A DNA stretch of 64,000 bases from Brevibacillus fulvus (GTDB taxonomy: Bacteria > Bacillota > Bacilli > Brevibacillales > Brevibacillaceae): NCBI RefSeq assembly GCF_016908525.1, contig NZ_JAFBEB010000002.1, forward strand, positions 124,001-188,000, read 5' to 3'. Shown here one piece after another: positions 1 to 7,546 of the stretch (positions are counted from its first letter, which is position 1; the number at the start of each line of letters is the position of its first letter). A program made the translations under genes and the position numbers. Below the pieces are notes generated by a model. The model saw nothing but the letters and a program-made list of their open reading frames with translations, ran no database searches and was not told where the DNA came from.

Positions 1-188
1 AACAATCTTCCGCCACAGCCGCCTCCGCTCCGGCTAAAGTGATCACGCTGAAGGAAGCGGCGGAGATCGCCGAGCGGGAAATTTTGGCGATGGCAGTGCA
101 AAAATACCAAAGCACCTACAAAATCGCCGAAGAGTTGGGAACAAGTCAGGCGACGATCGTCCGAAAGCTGAAAAAATACAAATTGTAG
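1..188 (+). CDS. Sigma-54-dependent transcriptional activator, C-terminal end (partial)
   Basis: Only the last 61 codons are in the window; the frame is open from base 3 to the TAG at 186-188. The C-terminal half reads as a Fis-type helix-turn-helix: an EAAEIAEREIL helix, then KYQSTYKIAEELGTSQATIV and a basic tail ending KLKKYKL. This is the usual DNA-binding end of PrdR/RocR/BkdR-like enhancer-binding proteins in Firmicutes. The sensor and AAA+ domains would lie upstream. Two sigma-54 promoters follow at 232 and 3175, so it very likely activates the etfBA and acyl-CoA operons. The family assignment rests on the tail alone, but the context agrees well. Confidence 0.8.
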   Translation, partial: QSSATAASAPAKVITLKEAAEIAEREILAMAVQKYQSTYKIAEELGTSQATIVRKLKKYKL

Positions 189-196
189 CCTGGAGA

Positions 197-228
197 ACAG
201 TCCTTGGAGAGCCGAGGGCTGTTTTTTT
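197..228 (+). terminator. Rho-independent terminator after the sigma-54 activator
   Basis: ACAGTCC (197-203) pairs with GGGCTGT (216-222) with one G-T wobble, followed by a run of seven T. It ends the activator transcript just before the etfBA promoter. Confidence 0.8.
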
Positions 229-231
229 GTT

Positions 232-247
232 TGGCATCAATCTTGCT
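232..247 (+). promoter_or_regulatory. Sigma-54 (-24/-12) promoter of etfBA
   Basis: TGGCAT, five bases, then TTGCT matches the TGGCAC-N5-TTGCW consensus with exact spacing and one substitution in the -24 box. It lies about 50 bases before the etfB start, directly after the terminator of a sigma-54 activator gene. Start of transcription would be near 259. Inferred from sequence only. Confidence 0.75.
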
Positions 248-299
248 AAAGAAATCAGTTGTGTACCGCAATTCTTTGGACTGATTTGGAGGGACGTGG

Positions 300-1067
300 A
301 TGGATATTCTCGTGTTGATGAAACAGACCTTCGACACAGAGGAAAAAATCGTTTTGCAAAGCGGCGCAGTCAGTGAGGAGGGAGTGCAGTTTATTATCAA
401 TCCATACGATGAATATGCGATCGAGGAGGCCGTCAAGCTGAAGGAAGAATTTGGCGGACAGGTAACGTTGCTGACGGTTGGCCCAAAGCGGACGGAGGAA
501 GCGATCCGTACCGCCCTGGCGATGGGAGCGGATCAGGCCGTGCGGATCGATCCCGGGGATGAGCCGCTGGATGAGTTTGGGCTGTCCAAGATTTTGGCGG
601 CTGCGATTCGCGGCCGCAAGTATGATCTGATTCTCGGAGGCAACATGGCGATCGACACAGGTTCCGGCCAGGTTGCTTTGCGAGTCGCCGAGGAGCTGGA
701 AATTCCCCACGTTTCCGCGATCACCAAGCTCACGCTGCAGGAGAAAACGGCGATTGTCGAACGAGATGTGGAGGGCGACGTGGAAGTGGTGGAAGTGGGA
801 TTGCCGTTTTTGGCGACAGCGCAGCAAGGTTTGAACGAACCGCGCTATCCGTCCTTGCCGGGCATCATGAAGGCAAAGAAAAAACCGCTGGAACAGCTGA
901 CTATTGCCGATTTGGCTTTATCAGAGGATGAACTGCGGCCCCGGACGACTGTTACCGCCCAGTTCTATCCGGCGAAAAAGCAAGCAGGCCAACTGCTGTC
1001 AGGAGAGCTGAACGAGCAGGTCAGCCAATTGGCCCAGTTGCTGCGCAATGAAGCCAAAGTCATTTGA
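300..1067 (+). CDS. etfB: Electron transfer flavoprotein subunit beta
   Basis: A 255-residue EtfB, normal length for the family. It begins MDILVLMKQTFDTEEK and carries the family pattern NPYDEYAIEEAVKLKE near residues 38-53 and a long C-terminal arm that would wrap round EtfA. With EtfA it forms the soluble FAD/AMP heterodimer that takes electrons from acyl-CoA dehydrogenases and hands them to a membrane quinone oxidoreductase. The ATG at 300 has GGAGGG a few bases upstream. It is followed after 15 bases by etfA, and the likely electron donor is the acyl-CoA dehydrogenase at 4138. Confidence 0.95.
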   Translation: MDILVLMKQTFDTEEKIVLQSGAVSEEGVQFIINPYDEYAIEEAVKLKEEFGGQVTLLTVGPKRTEEAIRTALAMGADQAVRIDPGDEPLDEFGLSKILAAAIRGRKYDLILGGNMAIDTGSGQVALRVAEELEIPHVSAITKLTLQEKTAIVERDVEGDVEVVEVGLPFLATAQQGLNEPRYPSLPGIMKAKKKPLEQLTIADLALSEDELRPRTTVTAQFYPAKKQAGQLLSGELNEQVSQLAQLLRNEAKVI

Positions 1068-1082
1068 CAAGGGGGTTCGACC

Positions 1083-2054
1083 ATGGGGAAAAAAGTGCTG
1101 GTCATTCTCGAGACCAAGGATGGCAAACTCAGACATGTTTCACTGGAAGCACTGTCGGTAGGGCAGACGTTATCGGCAGGAGGCCAAATGGTTGCGGTGT
1201 TGTTTGGGCCGGATTCTGCTGCGCAAGTCGGCGAAGTGAGCAAATATGGACCGGCGAAGCTGTATGTGGTCGAGGGGGAAGCCTTCGCTTCCTACACGAC
1301 TGACGCCTTTTTGCAAGCGGCCGTACAGCTGGTGCAAACGGTTGAGCCCGACATCATTTTGCTGGGGCACACCGCGATCGGCAAAGATCTCGCGCCACGG
1401 CTGGCATCCCGTTTGGGAATCGGACTGTTGTCGGATTGTACCCGTGTGCTCCAGCGAGATGGTCAGATTGTGTTTGAGCGGCCGATTTATGCCGGCAAGG
1501 CTTTCCAGCAGCGTGTTTTTCAGGAGGGAACGCTGTTTGCGACATTGCGCTCCAACAATTTTGAAACAAATGAACAGCCGTGCGACACAGAGCTGATTCC
1601 GTTCCAGCCGACGGTTCAAGATATTCGCACCACGATCCGGCAAATCGTGCGCAAGACCGCCCAAGGTGTCGATTTGAGCGAGGCCAAGATTATCGTCTCG
1701 GGCGGACGCGGGGTAAAAAGCGCCGAAGGATTCAAGGTGCTCAAGGAGTTGGCCGACTTGCTCGGCGGAGCGGTCGGCGCTTCGCGGGGAGCCTGTGATG
1801 CCGGCTATTGCGATTATGGGATGCAGATCGGCCAGACCGGAAAAGTAGTCACGCCCGATTTGTATATCGCCTGCGGCATTTCCGGGGCAATTCAGCATCT
1901 TGCCGGAATGTCCAATTCCAAATGTATTGTGGCGATCAATAAAGATCCGGAAGCGCCGATTTTTCAAGTAGCCGATTACGGCATCGTCGGTGATTTGTTT
2001 GAAGTGGTACCGTTGCTGAAAGAAGAATTTTCCAAAATTTTGCAAACCCATTAA
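1083..2054 (+). CDS. etfA: Electron transfer flavoprotein subunit alpha
   Basis: A 323-residue EtfA. Domain I covers about residues 1-190. The FAD domain follows, with SGGRGVKSAEGF near 203-214, GASRGACDAGY near 233-243 and the ISGAIQHLAGM stretch near 265-275 that contacts the flavin. It is the FAD-carrying partner of EtfB. It sits in the same sigma-54-driven transcript, with no terminator visible before the next gene, a metallo-hydrolase. ETF genes next to a dedicated acyl-CoA dehydrogenase usually mean a special-purpose beta-oxidation route rather than the housekeeping ETF; that last point is inference. Confidence 0.95.
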   Translation: MGKKVLVILETKDGKLRHVSLEALSVGQTLSAGGQMVAVLFGPDSAAQVGEVSKYGPAKLYVVEGEAFASYTTDAFLQAAVQLVQTVEPDIILLGHTAIGKDLAPRLASRLGIGLLSDCTRVLQRDGQIVFERPIYAGKAFQQRVFQEGTLFATLRSNNFETNEQPCDTELIPFQPTVQDIRTTIRQIVRKTAQGVDLSEAKIIVSGGRGVKSAEGFKVLKELADLLGGAVGASRGACDAGYCDYGMQIGQTGKVVTPDLYIACGISGAIQHLAGMSNSKCIVAINKDPEAPIFQVADYGIVGDLFEVVPLLKEEFSKILQTH

Positions 2055-2117
2055 ACAATTCTCGCGGATCAGAAAGGAAGCTAACGGCGAAATTACGGGA
2101 GACAAAGGAGCCTGGAG

Positions 2118-3044
2118 ATGACTGGCGAAAAAATCGGACCGATTGAAATCATTATGGGAGAGAAGCAAAGCCGTGCGCCATACTCCACCACGCTGCTGAT
2201 CAGAGGACGCCAGGGAAGCACCTTGATCGATTGCGGAGGCGGCCCTGCGGTATACGCCTATTTACGTGAGCAAAATATCCGGCAGATTTTGCTGACACAT
2301 TTTCATCCCGATCATACCAGCGGCGCCGCTTTATTCCCGGAGGCGCAGGTGTTGACCAACCCGTTTGATTACGGGCGATTGCTGAATCAGGCGAAGCGCG
2401 AAGCAGACGATTCACCTTATCGGCCGGTCGGCCCCATTCAGTTGATTTACCCCTACCATCAGCTGATGACAGTATCGGAAACGAAGCTGCTGATGATTCA
2501 TGCCCCGGGCCATAGCGATGGGTTTTGCTGTCCGTATTTTCCTGACTTGGGTGTTTTGATGGTGGGCGACATCGACCTGACTTCATTCGGGCCGTGGTAT
2601 TTCGGGCCGGACAGCGATATTGACCAGTTTATCCAGTCTGCGCAGCAGACGCTGGAAGTAGACGCCAAATATTTTGTTACCTCGCATCAGAAGGGGATGT
2701 TTGAGCTGGCGGACTATCGGCAAAAGCTGCCGCAGTATTTGGAAATTATCGAACAGCGGGAAGCCAGATTGAAGCAGGCCGTCAAACGGGGGTGTTCTCC
2801 CGGCGAACTGGTGTATGAAAACATCATTTATTACGCCGATAATGTGCGGCAAACTCCCTGGATTTTGCGTAACGAGCAGATGGGTTTGGCCAAACATTTG
2901 CTAAGGCTGATTGACCACGGCGAGCCCTATGCCGATTATTATGCGGAGTTTATGCAAGCCCATCGGTTGCAGCGGGAGCAAATCCGGCAGCTGCATCAGC
3001 CGAGCTGGTACGGCCGCGACTGGAAGGGCGCAAATCAAAAATGA
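2118..3044 (+). CDS. MBL-fold metallo-hydrolase
   Basis: A 308-residue metallo-beta-lactamase-fold protein. The zinc motif THFHPDHTSG supplies H61, H63, D65 and H66; further ligands are likely in APGHSDG (about 134-140), the Asp of GDIDLTSFG (about 154) and TSHQKG (about 194). The C-terminal ~100 residues form a helical extension beyond the core, like those in glyoxalase II-type and thioesterase-like members. It lies between etfBA and the acyl-CoA operon, so a role as thioesterase or lactonase on a pathway intermediate is plausible but unproven. GGAG precedes the ATG at 2118. Confidence 0.85.
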   Translation: MTGEKIGPIEIIMGEKQSRAPYSTTLLIRGRQGSTLIDCGGGPAVYAYLREQNIRQILLTHFHPDHTSGAALFPEAQVLTNPFDYGRLLNQAKREADDSPYRPVGPIQLIYPYHQLMTVSETKLLMIHAPGHSDGFCCPYFPDLGVLMVGDIDLTSFGPWYFGPDSDIDQFIQSAQQTLEVDAKYFVTSHQKGMFELADYRQKLPQYLEIIEQREARLKQAVKRGCSPGELVYENIIYYADNVRQTPWILRNEQMGLAKHLLRLIDHGEPYADYYAEFMQAHRLQREQIRQLHQPSWYGRDWKGANQK

Positions 3045-3174
3045 ATCGGTGAATCAAAAAGGAATTGGTGAAAAAACTTGATCAGAAGCGGGATGCCGGT
3101 GATTGCCGAATCAAATTTGCGTCGCGATCGAACCGAGCGCCTACGCGAAGGGCGATTTCGGAATGAATTCAGGC

Positions 3175-3190
3175 TGGCACGCTAGTTGCA
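3175..3190 (+). promoter_or_regulatory. Sigma-54 (-24/-12) promoter of the acyl-CoA operon
   Basis: TGGCAC (3175-3180), GCTAG, TTGCA (3186-3190) is a full match to the -24/-12 consensus with correct spacing. It lies in a 294-base gap between the metallo-hydrolase and the SDR gene. The start of transcription would be near 3202, giving a leader of roughly 135 bases. It pairs with the activator fragment at the window start. Confidence 0.85.
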
Positions 3191-3338
3191 CTGAGATAAG
3201 ATTGCATCGTTCATTTGCGGCAGGAGGGAGGTAGTGCGGTAAACCGGCAAATTGGAAACGCTTACTTTCAGGTGACCATACCCGCTTCTTTGCTTGCCGA
3301 CAGCGGGGTGGGACGGGTGAACAAAAAGGAGGAGTACG

Positions 3339-4097
3339 ATGAGTCAGTTGCAAGGACGTGTGGCCATTGTCACCGGCGCGGGCCGGGGAATTGGTGCCGC
3401 TACCGCCAAACGGTTGGCCAAGGATGGCGCCAAGGTAGGCGTGATTGATCTGAAAGAGGAAGCTTGCCAGGAAACGGTGTCAGCAATCGCGGCCGCCGGG
3501 GGAGAAGCGCTCGCGCTCGGCTGTGACGTCGCCGATGCTGCCCAAGTGGAACAGACAATCGCCAAAGTCGCCGAACATTTCGGACGCATCGATATTTTGG
3601 TCAACAATGCCGGCGTGCTGCGCGACAATCTGCTGTTCAAGATGAGCGAAGACGATTGGGATACCGTGCTGAATGTCCATCTCAAAGGCAGCTTTTTATG
3701 CAGCAAGGCTGCGCAAAAATATATGGTTGAACAACGTTATGGAAAAATCGTCAATACGAGCAGCACGTCCGCCTTGGGCAATCGCGGGCAGGCGAACTAT
3801 TCTGCTGCGAAAGCAGGGCTGCAAGGTTTCACGAAGACGCTGGCAATTGAACTGGGGCCGTTCAACATCAATGTCAATGCGGTCGCGCCCGGCTTTATCG
3901 CCACGGATATGACCCGCGCGACAGCCGAACGCATCGGCATCGACTTCGAAGAAAATCAAAAGCTGGCGTCGCAGCGCATTCCGCTGCGCAGAGTCGGGCA
4001 GCCGGAAGACGTGGCAAATGTCGTCGCCTTCCTGGTCAGCGATGATGCCAGCTATGTTTCCGGGCAAGTGATTTATGTCAATGGCGGAAGCCGCTAG
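3339..4097 (+). CDS. SDR family oxidoreductase (FabG-like, 3-hydroxyacyl type)
   Basis: A 252-residue classical short-chain dehydrogenase. TGAGRGIG at residues 12-19 is the nucleotide-binding motif, NNAG is at 89-92, a Ser is at 141-142, and YSAAK gives Tyr154 and Lys158. D37 at the end of beta-2 (GVIDLKEE) favours NAD(H) over NADP(H). It would interconvert a 3-hydroxyacyl and 3-oxoacyl thioester or oxidise another secondary alcohol. It is the first gene after the second sigma-54 promoter, 40 bases before the acyl-CoA dehydrogenase, with AAAAGGAGG ahead of its ATG. Fatty acid synthesis FabG is unlikely given the catabolic neighbours. Confidence 0.9.
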   Translation: MSQLQGRVAIVTGAGRGIGAATAKRLAKDGAKVGVIDLKEEACQETVSAIAAAGGEALALGCDVADAAQVEQTIAKVAEHFGRIDILVNNAGVLRDNLLFKMSEDDWDTVLNVHLKGSFLCSKAAQKYMVEQRYGKIVNTSSTSALGNRGQANYSAAKAGLQGFTKTLAIELGPFNINVNAVAPGFIATDMTRATAERIGIDFEENQKLASQRIPLRRVGQPEDVANVVAFLVSDDASYVSGQVIYVNGGSR

Positions 4098-4137
4098 GTG
4101 CAGAACGCATTTTTTGGCAAATAAGGAGGAATAAACG

Positions 4138-5304
4138 ATGGATTTTACATTGTCAGACGAACAACGCATGGTTCAACGGACCGTTCGCGAGTTTATTCAA
4201 AAAGAAGTTATGCCTTACGAGCAGCAAGTGTTGCGCAATGAACGGGAGGGACGCCCCGGCATCTCGCGCGAAGAGATCAAAGAGCTGCAGTTGAAAGCAA
4301 AAGCGCTCGGTTTCTGGGGCATCAATACGCCGGAAGAATACGGGGGAGCCAATCTCGGCGCGATCATGAGCGCGCTGATTACGATGGAGCTCGGTCGGAC
4401 ATTTGTGCCGTTCAGTTTTGGCGGCAGCGCGGACAATATTTTGTATTACTGCAACGAAGAGCAGAAAAAACGTTACTTGTTGCCGGTGATCAATGGCGAA
4501 CGTCGCTCCTGCTTTGCGATCACCGAGCCGGGCGCCGGATCTGACGCCAGAAGCATCCGCATGTCTGCGGTCAAGGATGGCGACCATTACGTGCTGAATG
4601 GCGAAAAAATCTTCATCACCAACGGAAACGAAGCCGATTTCGCGATGGTTTTCGCGGTAACCGACAAGGAAAAAGGCGCCAATGGCGGTGTCACCTGCTT
4701 CCTCGTCGACCGTGATATGGGCTGGCGTTCCGAATATATCCCGACGATGGGCGAGTGGGGACCGGCATCGCTCGTGTTTGAAAACGTGAGGGTTCCGGAA
4801 GAGAACATTCTGGGGGAATTGGGCAAAGGCTTCGAACTGGGCATGAAGTGGATCGGCCAGGGACGCTGGGCCATTCCGGCGCGCGCGGTCGGAGCGGCCG
4901 AACGATTGCTGCAAATGGGAATCGATTATGCCAAGACGCGCGTCACGTTTGGCAAACCGATCGCCGAGCGGCAGGCGATTCAATGGATGATCGCCGATTC
5001 GGCGGTGGAGATTGAAGCGGCCAAATGGATTGTGCTGCGGGCAGCGTGGATGGTCGAAAACGGGATGGATGCAAGGCACCAATCGTCGATCGCCAAGCTG
5101 TACGGTTCGGTCATGGCCAACCAGGTGGTCGACCGTGTCCTGCAAATTCACGGCGGAATGGGCTATACCAAGGAGCTGCCGATTGAACGTTGGTACCGGG
5201 AAGCGAGACTGTGGCGCATTTTTGAAGGAACGGACGAAATTCAAAAACGCACGATTTCCCGCAACTTGCTCAAAGGGCACGTGAAAGTGGGCGAACTGTT
5301 GTAG
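4138..5304 (+). CDS. Acyl-CoA dehydrogenase family protein
   Basis: A 388-residue flavoenzyme of the MCAD/CaiA fold, standard length. It has the N-terminal helical domain, the middle beta-domain with FAITEPGAGSDA near 122-133, and the C-terminal domain with QIHGGMGYTKE and RIFEGTDEIQ. The Glu in FEGTDEIQ matches the usual catalytic base of short/medium-chain enzymes. It would insert a 2,3 double bond into an acyl-CoA and pass electrons to ETF, probably the EtfAB encoded upstream. AAGGAGG sits before the ATG. Hydratase genes follow within 40 bases. Confidence 0.93.
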   Translation: MDFTLSDEQRMVQRTVREFIQKEVMPYEQQVLRNEREGRPGISREEIKELQLKAKALGFWGINTPEEYGGANLGAIMSALITMELGRTFVPFSFGGSADNILYYCNEEQKKRYLLPVINGERRSCFAITEPGAGSDARSIRMSAVKDGDHYVLNGEKIFITNGNEADFAMVFAVTDKEKGANGGVTCFLVDRDMGWRSEYIPTMGEWGPASLVFENVRVPEENILGELGKGFELGMKWIGQGRWAIPARAVGAAERLLQMGIDYAKTRVTFGKPIAERQAIQWMIADSAVEIEAAKWIVLRAAWMVENGMDARHQSSIAKLYGSVMANQVVDRVLQIHGGMGYTKELPIERWYREARLWRIFEGTDEIQKRTISRNLLKGHVKVGELL

Positions 5305-5340
5305 AAGCTTGAATAAGAAGCTTGAAAGGGGGAGAGTGTG

Positions 5341-5763
5341 TTGCAGATCGAACCGAGTGTAATTGGCACTGCCAGCGATCCGAAGCTGTTCGAAATCGAA
5401 AAGGGGGCGATTCGCGCTTTTGCCAACGCGATCGGCGATGACAACCCGCTGTACACGGATGAAGATTTCGCCAAGCGGCAAGGTTTTGCCAGTTTGGTGG
5501 CACCGCCGACTTTTCCGACAACTTTCCGTCTGCACAATCCGCGGCTGCAAATCAAGGCCGCGCGGATTCTGCACGGCGAACAGGAATACCGTTACATGCG
5601 CCCGATCGTTGCCGGCGATGTTTTGCAATGTGTCAGCCAGGTCGTCGATGTGTATGAACGAACGGGGAAATTGGGGGCGATGACGTTTCTCGTCACGGAG
5701 ATCCAGGGGCACGATCTGGCGGGCAACCTGGTGTTTACCGGCAGAAGCACGATTATCTTGTGA
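5341..5763 (+). CDS. MaoC N-terminal (FAS1-like dehydratase) HotDog protein, HadA/HadC-like subunit
   Basis: About 140 residues with the MaoC_dehydrat_N HotDog fold. The segment IGDDNPLYTDEDFA aligns with the hydratase-2 motif, but Tyr stands where the catalytic His should be, as in the non-catalytic HadA/HadC subunits of mycobacterial (3R)-hydroxyacyl dehydratases. It probably pairs with the next gene, which keeps the Asp/His dyad, as a heterodimeric enoyl-CoA hydratase. TTG at 5341 is preferred because AAGGGGGAG ends six bases before it; GTG at 5338 is the alternative and would be too close to the ribosome site. Confidence 0.85.
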   Translation: MQIEPSVIGTASDPKLFEIEKGAIRAFANAIGDDNPLYTDEDFAKRQGFASLVAPPTFPTTFRLHNPRLQIKAARILHGEQEYRYMRPIVAGDVLQCVSQVVDVYERTGKLGAMTFLVTEIQGHDLAGNLVFTGRSTIIL

Positions 5764-5788
5764 AAATGTTTCGAAAGGGGGGAGTTGT

Positions 5789-6205
5789 TTGCAAAGTTTC
5801 ACTTGGAATGAGCTCGAAGTCGGGATGGAACTCGAACCGCTGGTGCAGCCTGCCATCGAAAAGGTTCAGCTGGTGAAGTACGCGGGAGCCTCGGGCGACT
5901 TTAATCCGATTCATACCGACGATGAGACGGCCAAAAAAGTAGGCTTGCCCAGCGTGATCGCCCACGGGATGCTCAGCATGGGGTTTTTGGCGAAGCATGC
6001 GGGGCAAATCGTCGGCACTTACGGGTTTGTCAGCCGGCTGAAAGTTCGGTTTTCCGGAATGGTGTTTCCGGGTGATGTGTTAGCCTGCCATGCCAAGGTA
6101 ACCGGCAAGGACGAAGCGAGTCGCACCGTCGATCTGGAGGTGTTCATCTCGCGGGATGAAGGCAAACCTTTGACGATCGGCGAGGCAACGTTGACCTATT
6201 ATTGA
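5789..6205 (+). CDS. MaoC family dehydratase, catalytic HadB-like subunit
   Basis: A 138-residue single-HotDog MaoC protein. The hydratase motif SGDFNPIHTDDETA contains the Asp/His dyad, followed by VIAHGMLSMGF, which forms the substrate tunnel. It would add water across a 2-enoyl-CoA. Coming 25 bases after a HadA-like gene without the His, it fits the HadAB or ChsH-type split arrangement. The start is TTG at 5789 with AAAGGGGGGAG upstream. The assignment to MaoC is firm; the pairing is inferred from order and from the missing residue in the partner. Confidence 0.9.
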   Translation: MQSFTWNELEVGMELEPLVQPAIEKVQLVKYAGASGDFNPIHTDDETAKKVGLPSVIAHGMLSMGFLAKHAGQIVGTYGFVSRLKVRFSGMVFPGDVLACHAKVTGKDEASRTVDLEVFISRDEGKPLTIGEATLTYY

Positions 6206-6292
6206 CAGGTGGCAGAAAGAAGGGATCAGGGACCAGGTGTTTGGTATTTGCAAAGACAGCGGCGGTAAACATCAGCGGGCACCTGGCCTTGC

Positions 6293-7519
6293 TTGAACCG
6301 CAGGCGGAAGTGGGTGGTACTGACGCGATCGGTGACGATTTGGGTGTTAATGTCAACGATGTTTCTCACCAATATAGGTTTTGGAATTATACTCCCAACT
6401 CTCCCTTTTTTATCACAGCATCTGGGTGCTTCCACCTTCGAAATGGGGCTTGCCATGTCGGTCTTTGCCGGTGCTTCGCTCGTCGCCAGTTCGATCTGGG
6501 GAGGGGTGAGCGATCGCATTGGCCGGCGCCCCGTGCTGATACTCGGAATCGTTGGCTACGGCGTTTCATCGGCGCTGCTTGCCTTTGCCCCCAGTGTAGC
6601 TGTTTTGCTCATCTTGCGGTTTTTGTCCGGTTTGATGTCTTCCGCGGTCTATCCATCCTCGATGGCGTTGGTCACGGAATGCACAGCCGCACAGGAGCGG
6701 GCGCGCATCTTGGGCTATATGGGATCGATCAATGGCATCGGTTTTATTTGCGGACCGCCGCTTGGCGCTTTTCTCAGCTTGTTTGGCATTCAGGTGCCGT
6801 TTGTCAGCGTAGGACTGCTTTCCATCATCAATGGCCTCTTGGCTTTATATTTGTTGCCTCGCACAAGCAAGACAGCGGTTGCCGCGCAGGGCACAGCAGA
6901 GCTGCAAGTTCGCTGGTTGCAGCGATTTCGGCACATGCTGCAGAATCGGATGATCGCCCCGCTTTTGTTTGGGACATTTGCGCTCTCATTGGCTGATGCC
7001 AGCATCTCCACAACACTCTCTTATTTTGTGACAGGTTCGCTCAGGTCTACGCCGACGATGGCCGGTTGGGCGTTTATGATCAATGCCGGAGTCAGCGCGG
7101 TGGCACAGGCAACCGTCTTTTCCCGGATTTTTCACAAATGCGGGGAAGTCGGTACGATTGTGATCGGGATGATTTGCGGAATGATCGGCTATTTGGCGAT
7201 GGGCTTGTCACAATTGCTGATCTGGGCATTTCTCGCCCTGGCTGTCTTGTCGTTTGGCAGAGGATTAAGCTATCCCTCGATCACCACAGGAATCTCCCTT
7301 CATACCGCTCCGCAATTGCAAGGCAGCATGTTCGGCTCGCAAGGTACAGTTGGAAGCCTTGGGCGAACGTTGGGTCCGTTGCTGGCCGGCTGGCTGTACT
7401 CGGTGCAAGAGAGAAGTCCGTTTTTCTTCTCGGGCGGCTTGTTAATGCTGACCGCCGCCATTTTTCTCTTATTTTATCTGACGCGAATGAAAGCCAAAAA
7501 ACAGCAGGCGGAAGGATAA
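6293..7519 (+). CDS. MFS transporter inside the acyl-CoA operon
   Basis: A 408-residue, 12-helix major facilitator. Motif A appears as GGVSDRIGRRPVLI near residues 70-83, between helices 2 and 3. The family resembles multidrug-type (DHA1) carriers, yet its place inside a catabolic operon, between the hydratases and the thiolase homologue, suggests uptake of the pathway substrate or export of an intermediate. The TTG start at 6293 is uncertain: no strong ribosome site is seen, but it keeps the whole first helix. It ends 27 bases before the thiolase homologue. Confidence 0.88.
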   Translation: MNRRRKWVVLTRSVTIWVLMSTMFLTNIGFGIILPTLPFLSQHLGASTFEMGLAMSVFAGASLVASSIWGGVSDRIGRRPVLILGIVGYGVSSALLAFAPSVAVLLILRFLSGLMSSAVYPSSMALVTECTAAQERARILGYMGSINGIGFICGPPLGAFLSLFGIQVPFVSVGLLSIINGLLALYLLPRTSKTAVAAQGTAELQVRWLQRFRHMLQNRMIAPLLFGTFALSLADASISTTLSYFVTGSLRSTPTMAGWAFMINAGVSAVAQATVFSRIFHKCGEVGTIVIGMICGMIGYLAMGLSQLLIWAFLALAVLSFGRGLSYPSITTGISLHTAPQLQGSMFGSQGTVGSLGRTLGPLLAGWLYSVQERSPFFFSGGLLMLTAAIFLLFYLTRMKAKKQQAEG

Positions 7520-7546
7520 ACAACCTTAAAGCAGAGGTGAAGCAAA

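Noticed and set aside
4153-5856. A 567-codon open frame on the minus strand
   Set aside because: It lies opposite the acyl-CoA dehydrogenase and hydratase genes, has no ribosome site and encodes no recognisable domain; a GC-bias shadow.
6272-6292. GGGCAC...TTGC before the first MFS gene as a third sigma-54 promoter
   Set aside because: Spacing is off by one and the -24 box lacks the leading T; the gene is likely in the upstream operon.
6202-6996. A 264-codon plus-strand frame overlapping the MFS gene
   Set aside because: Out of frame with a clear 12-helix transporter; no domain.
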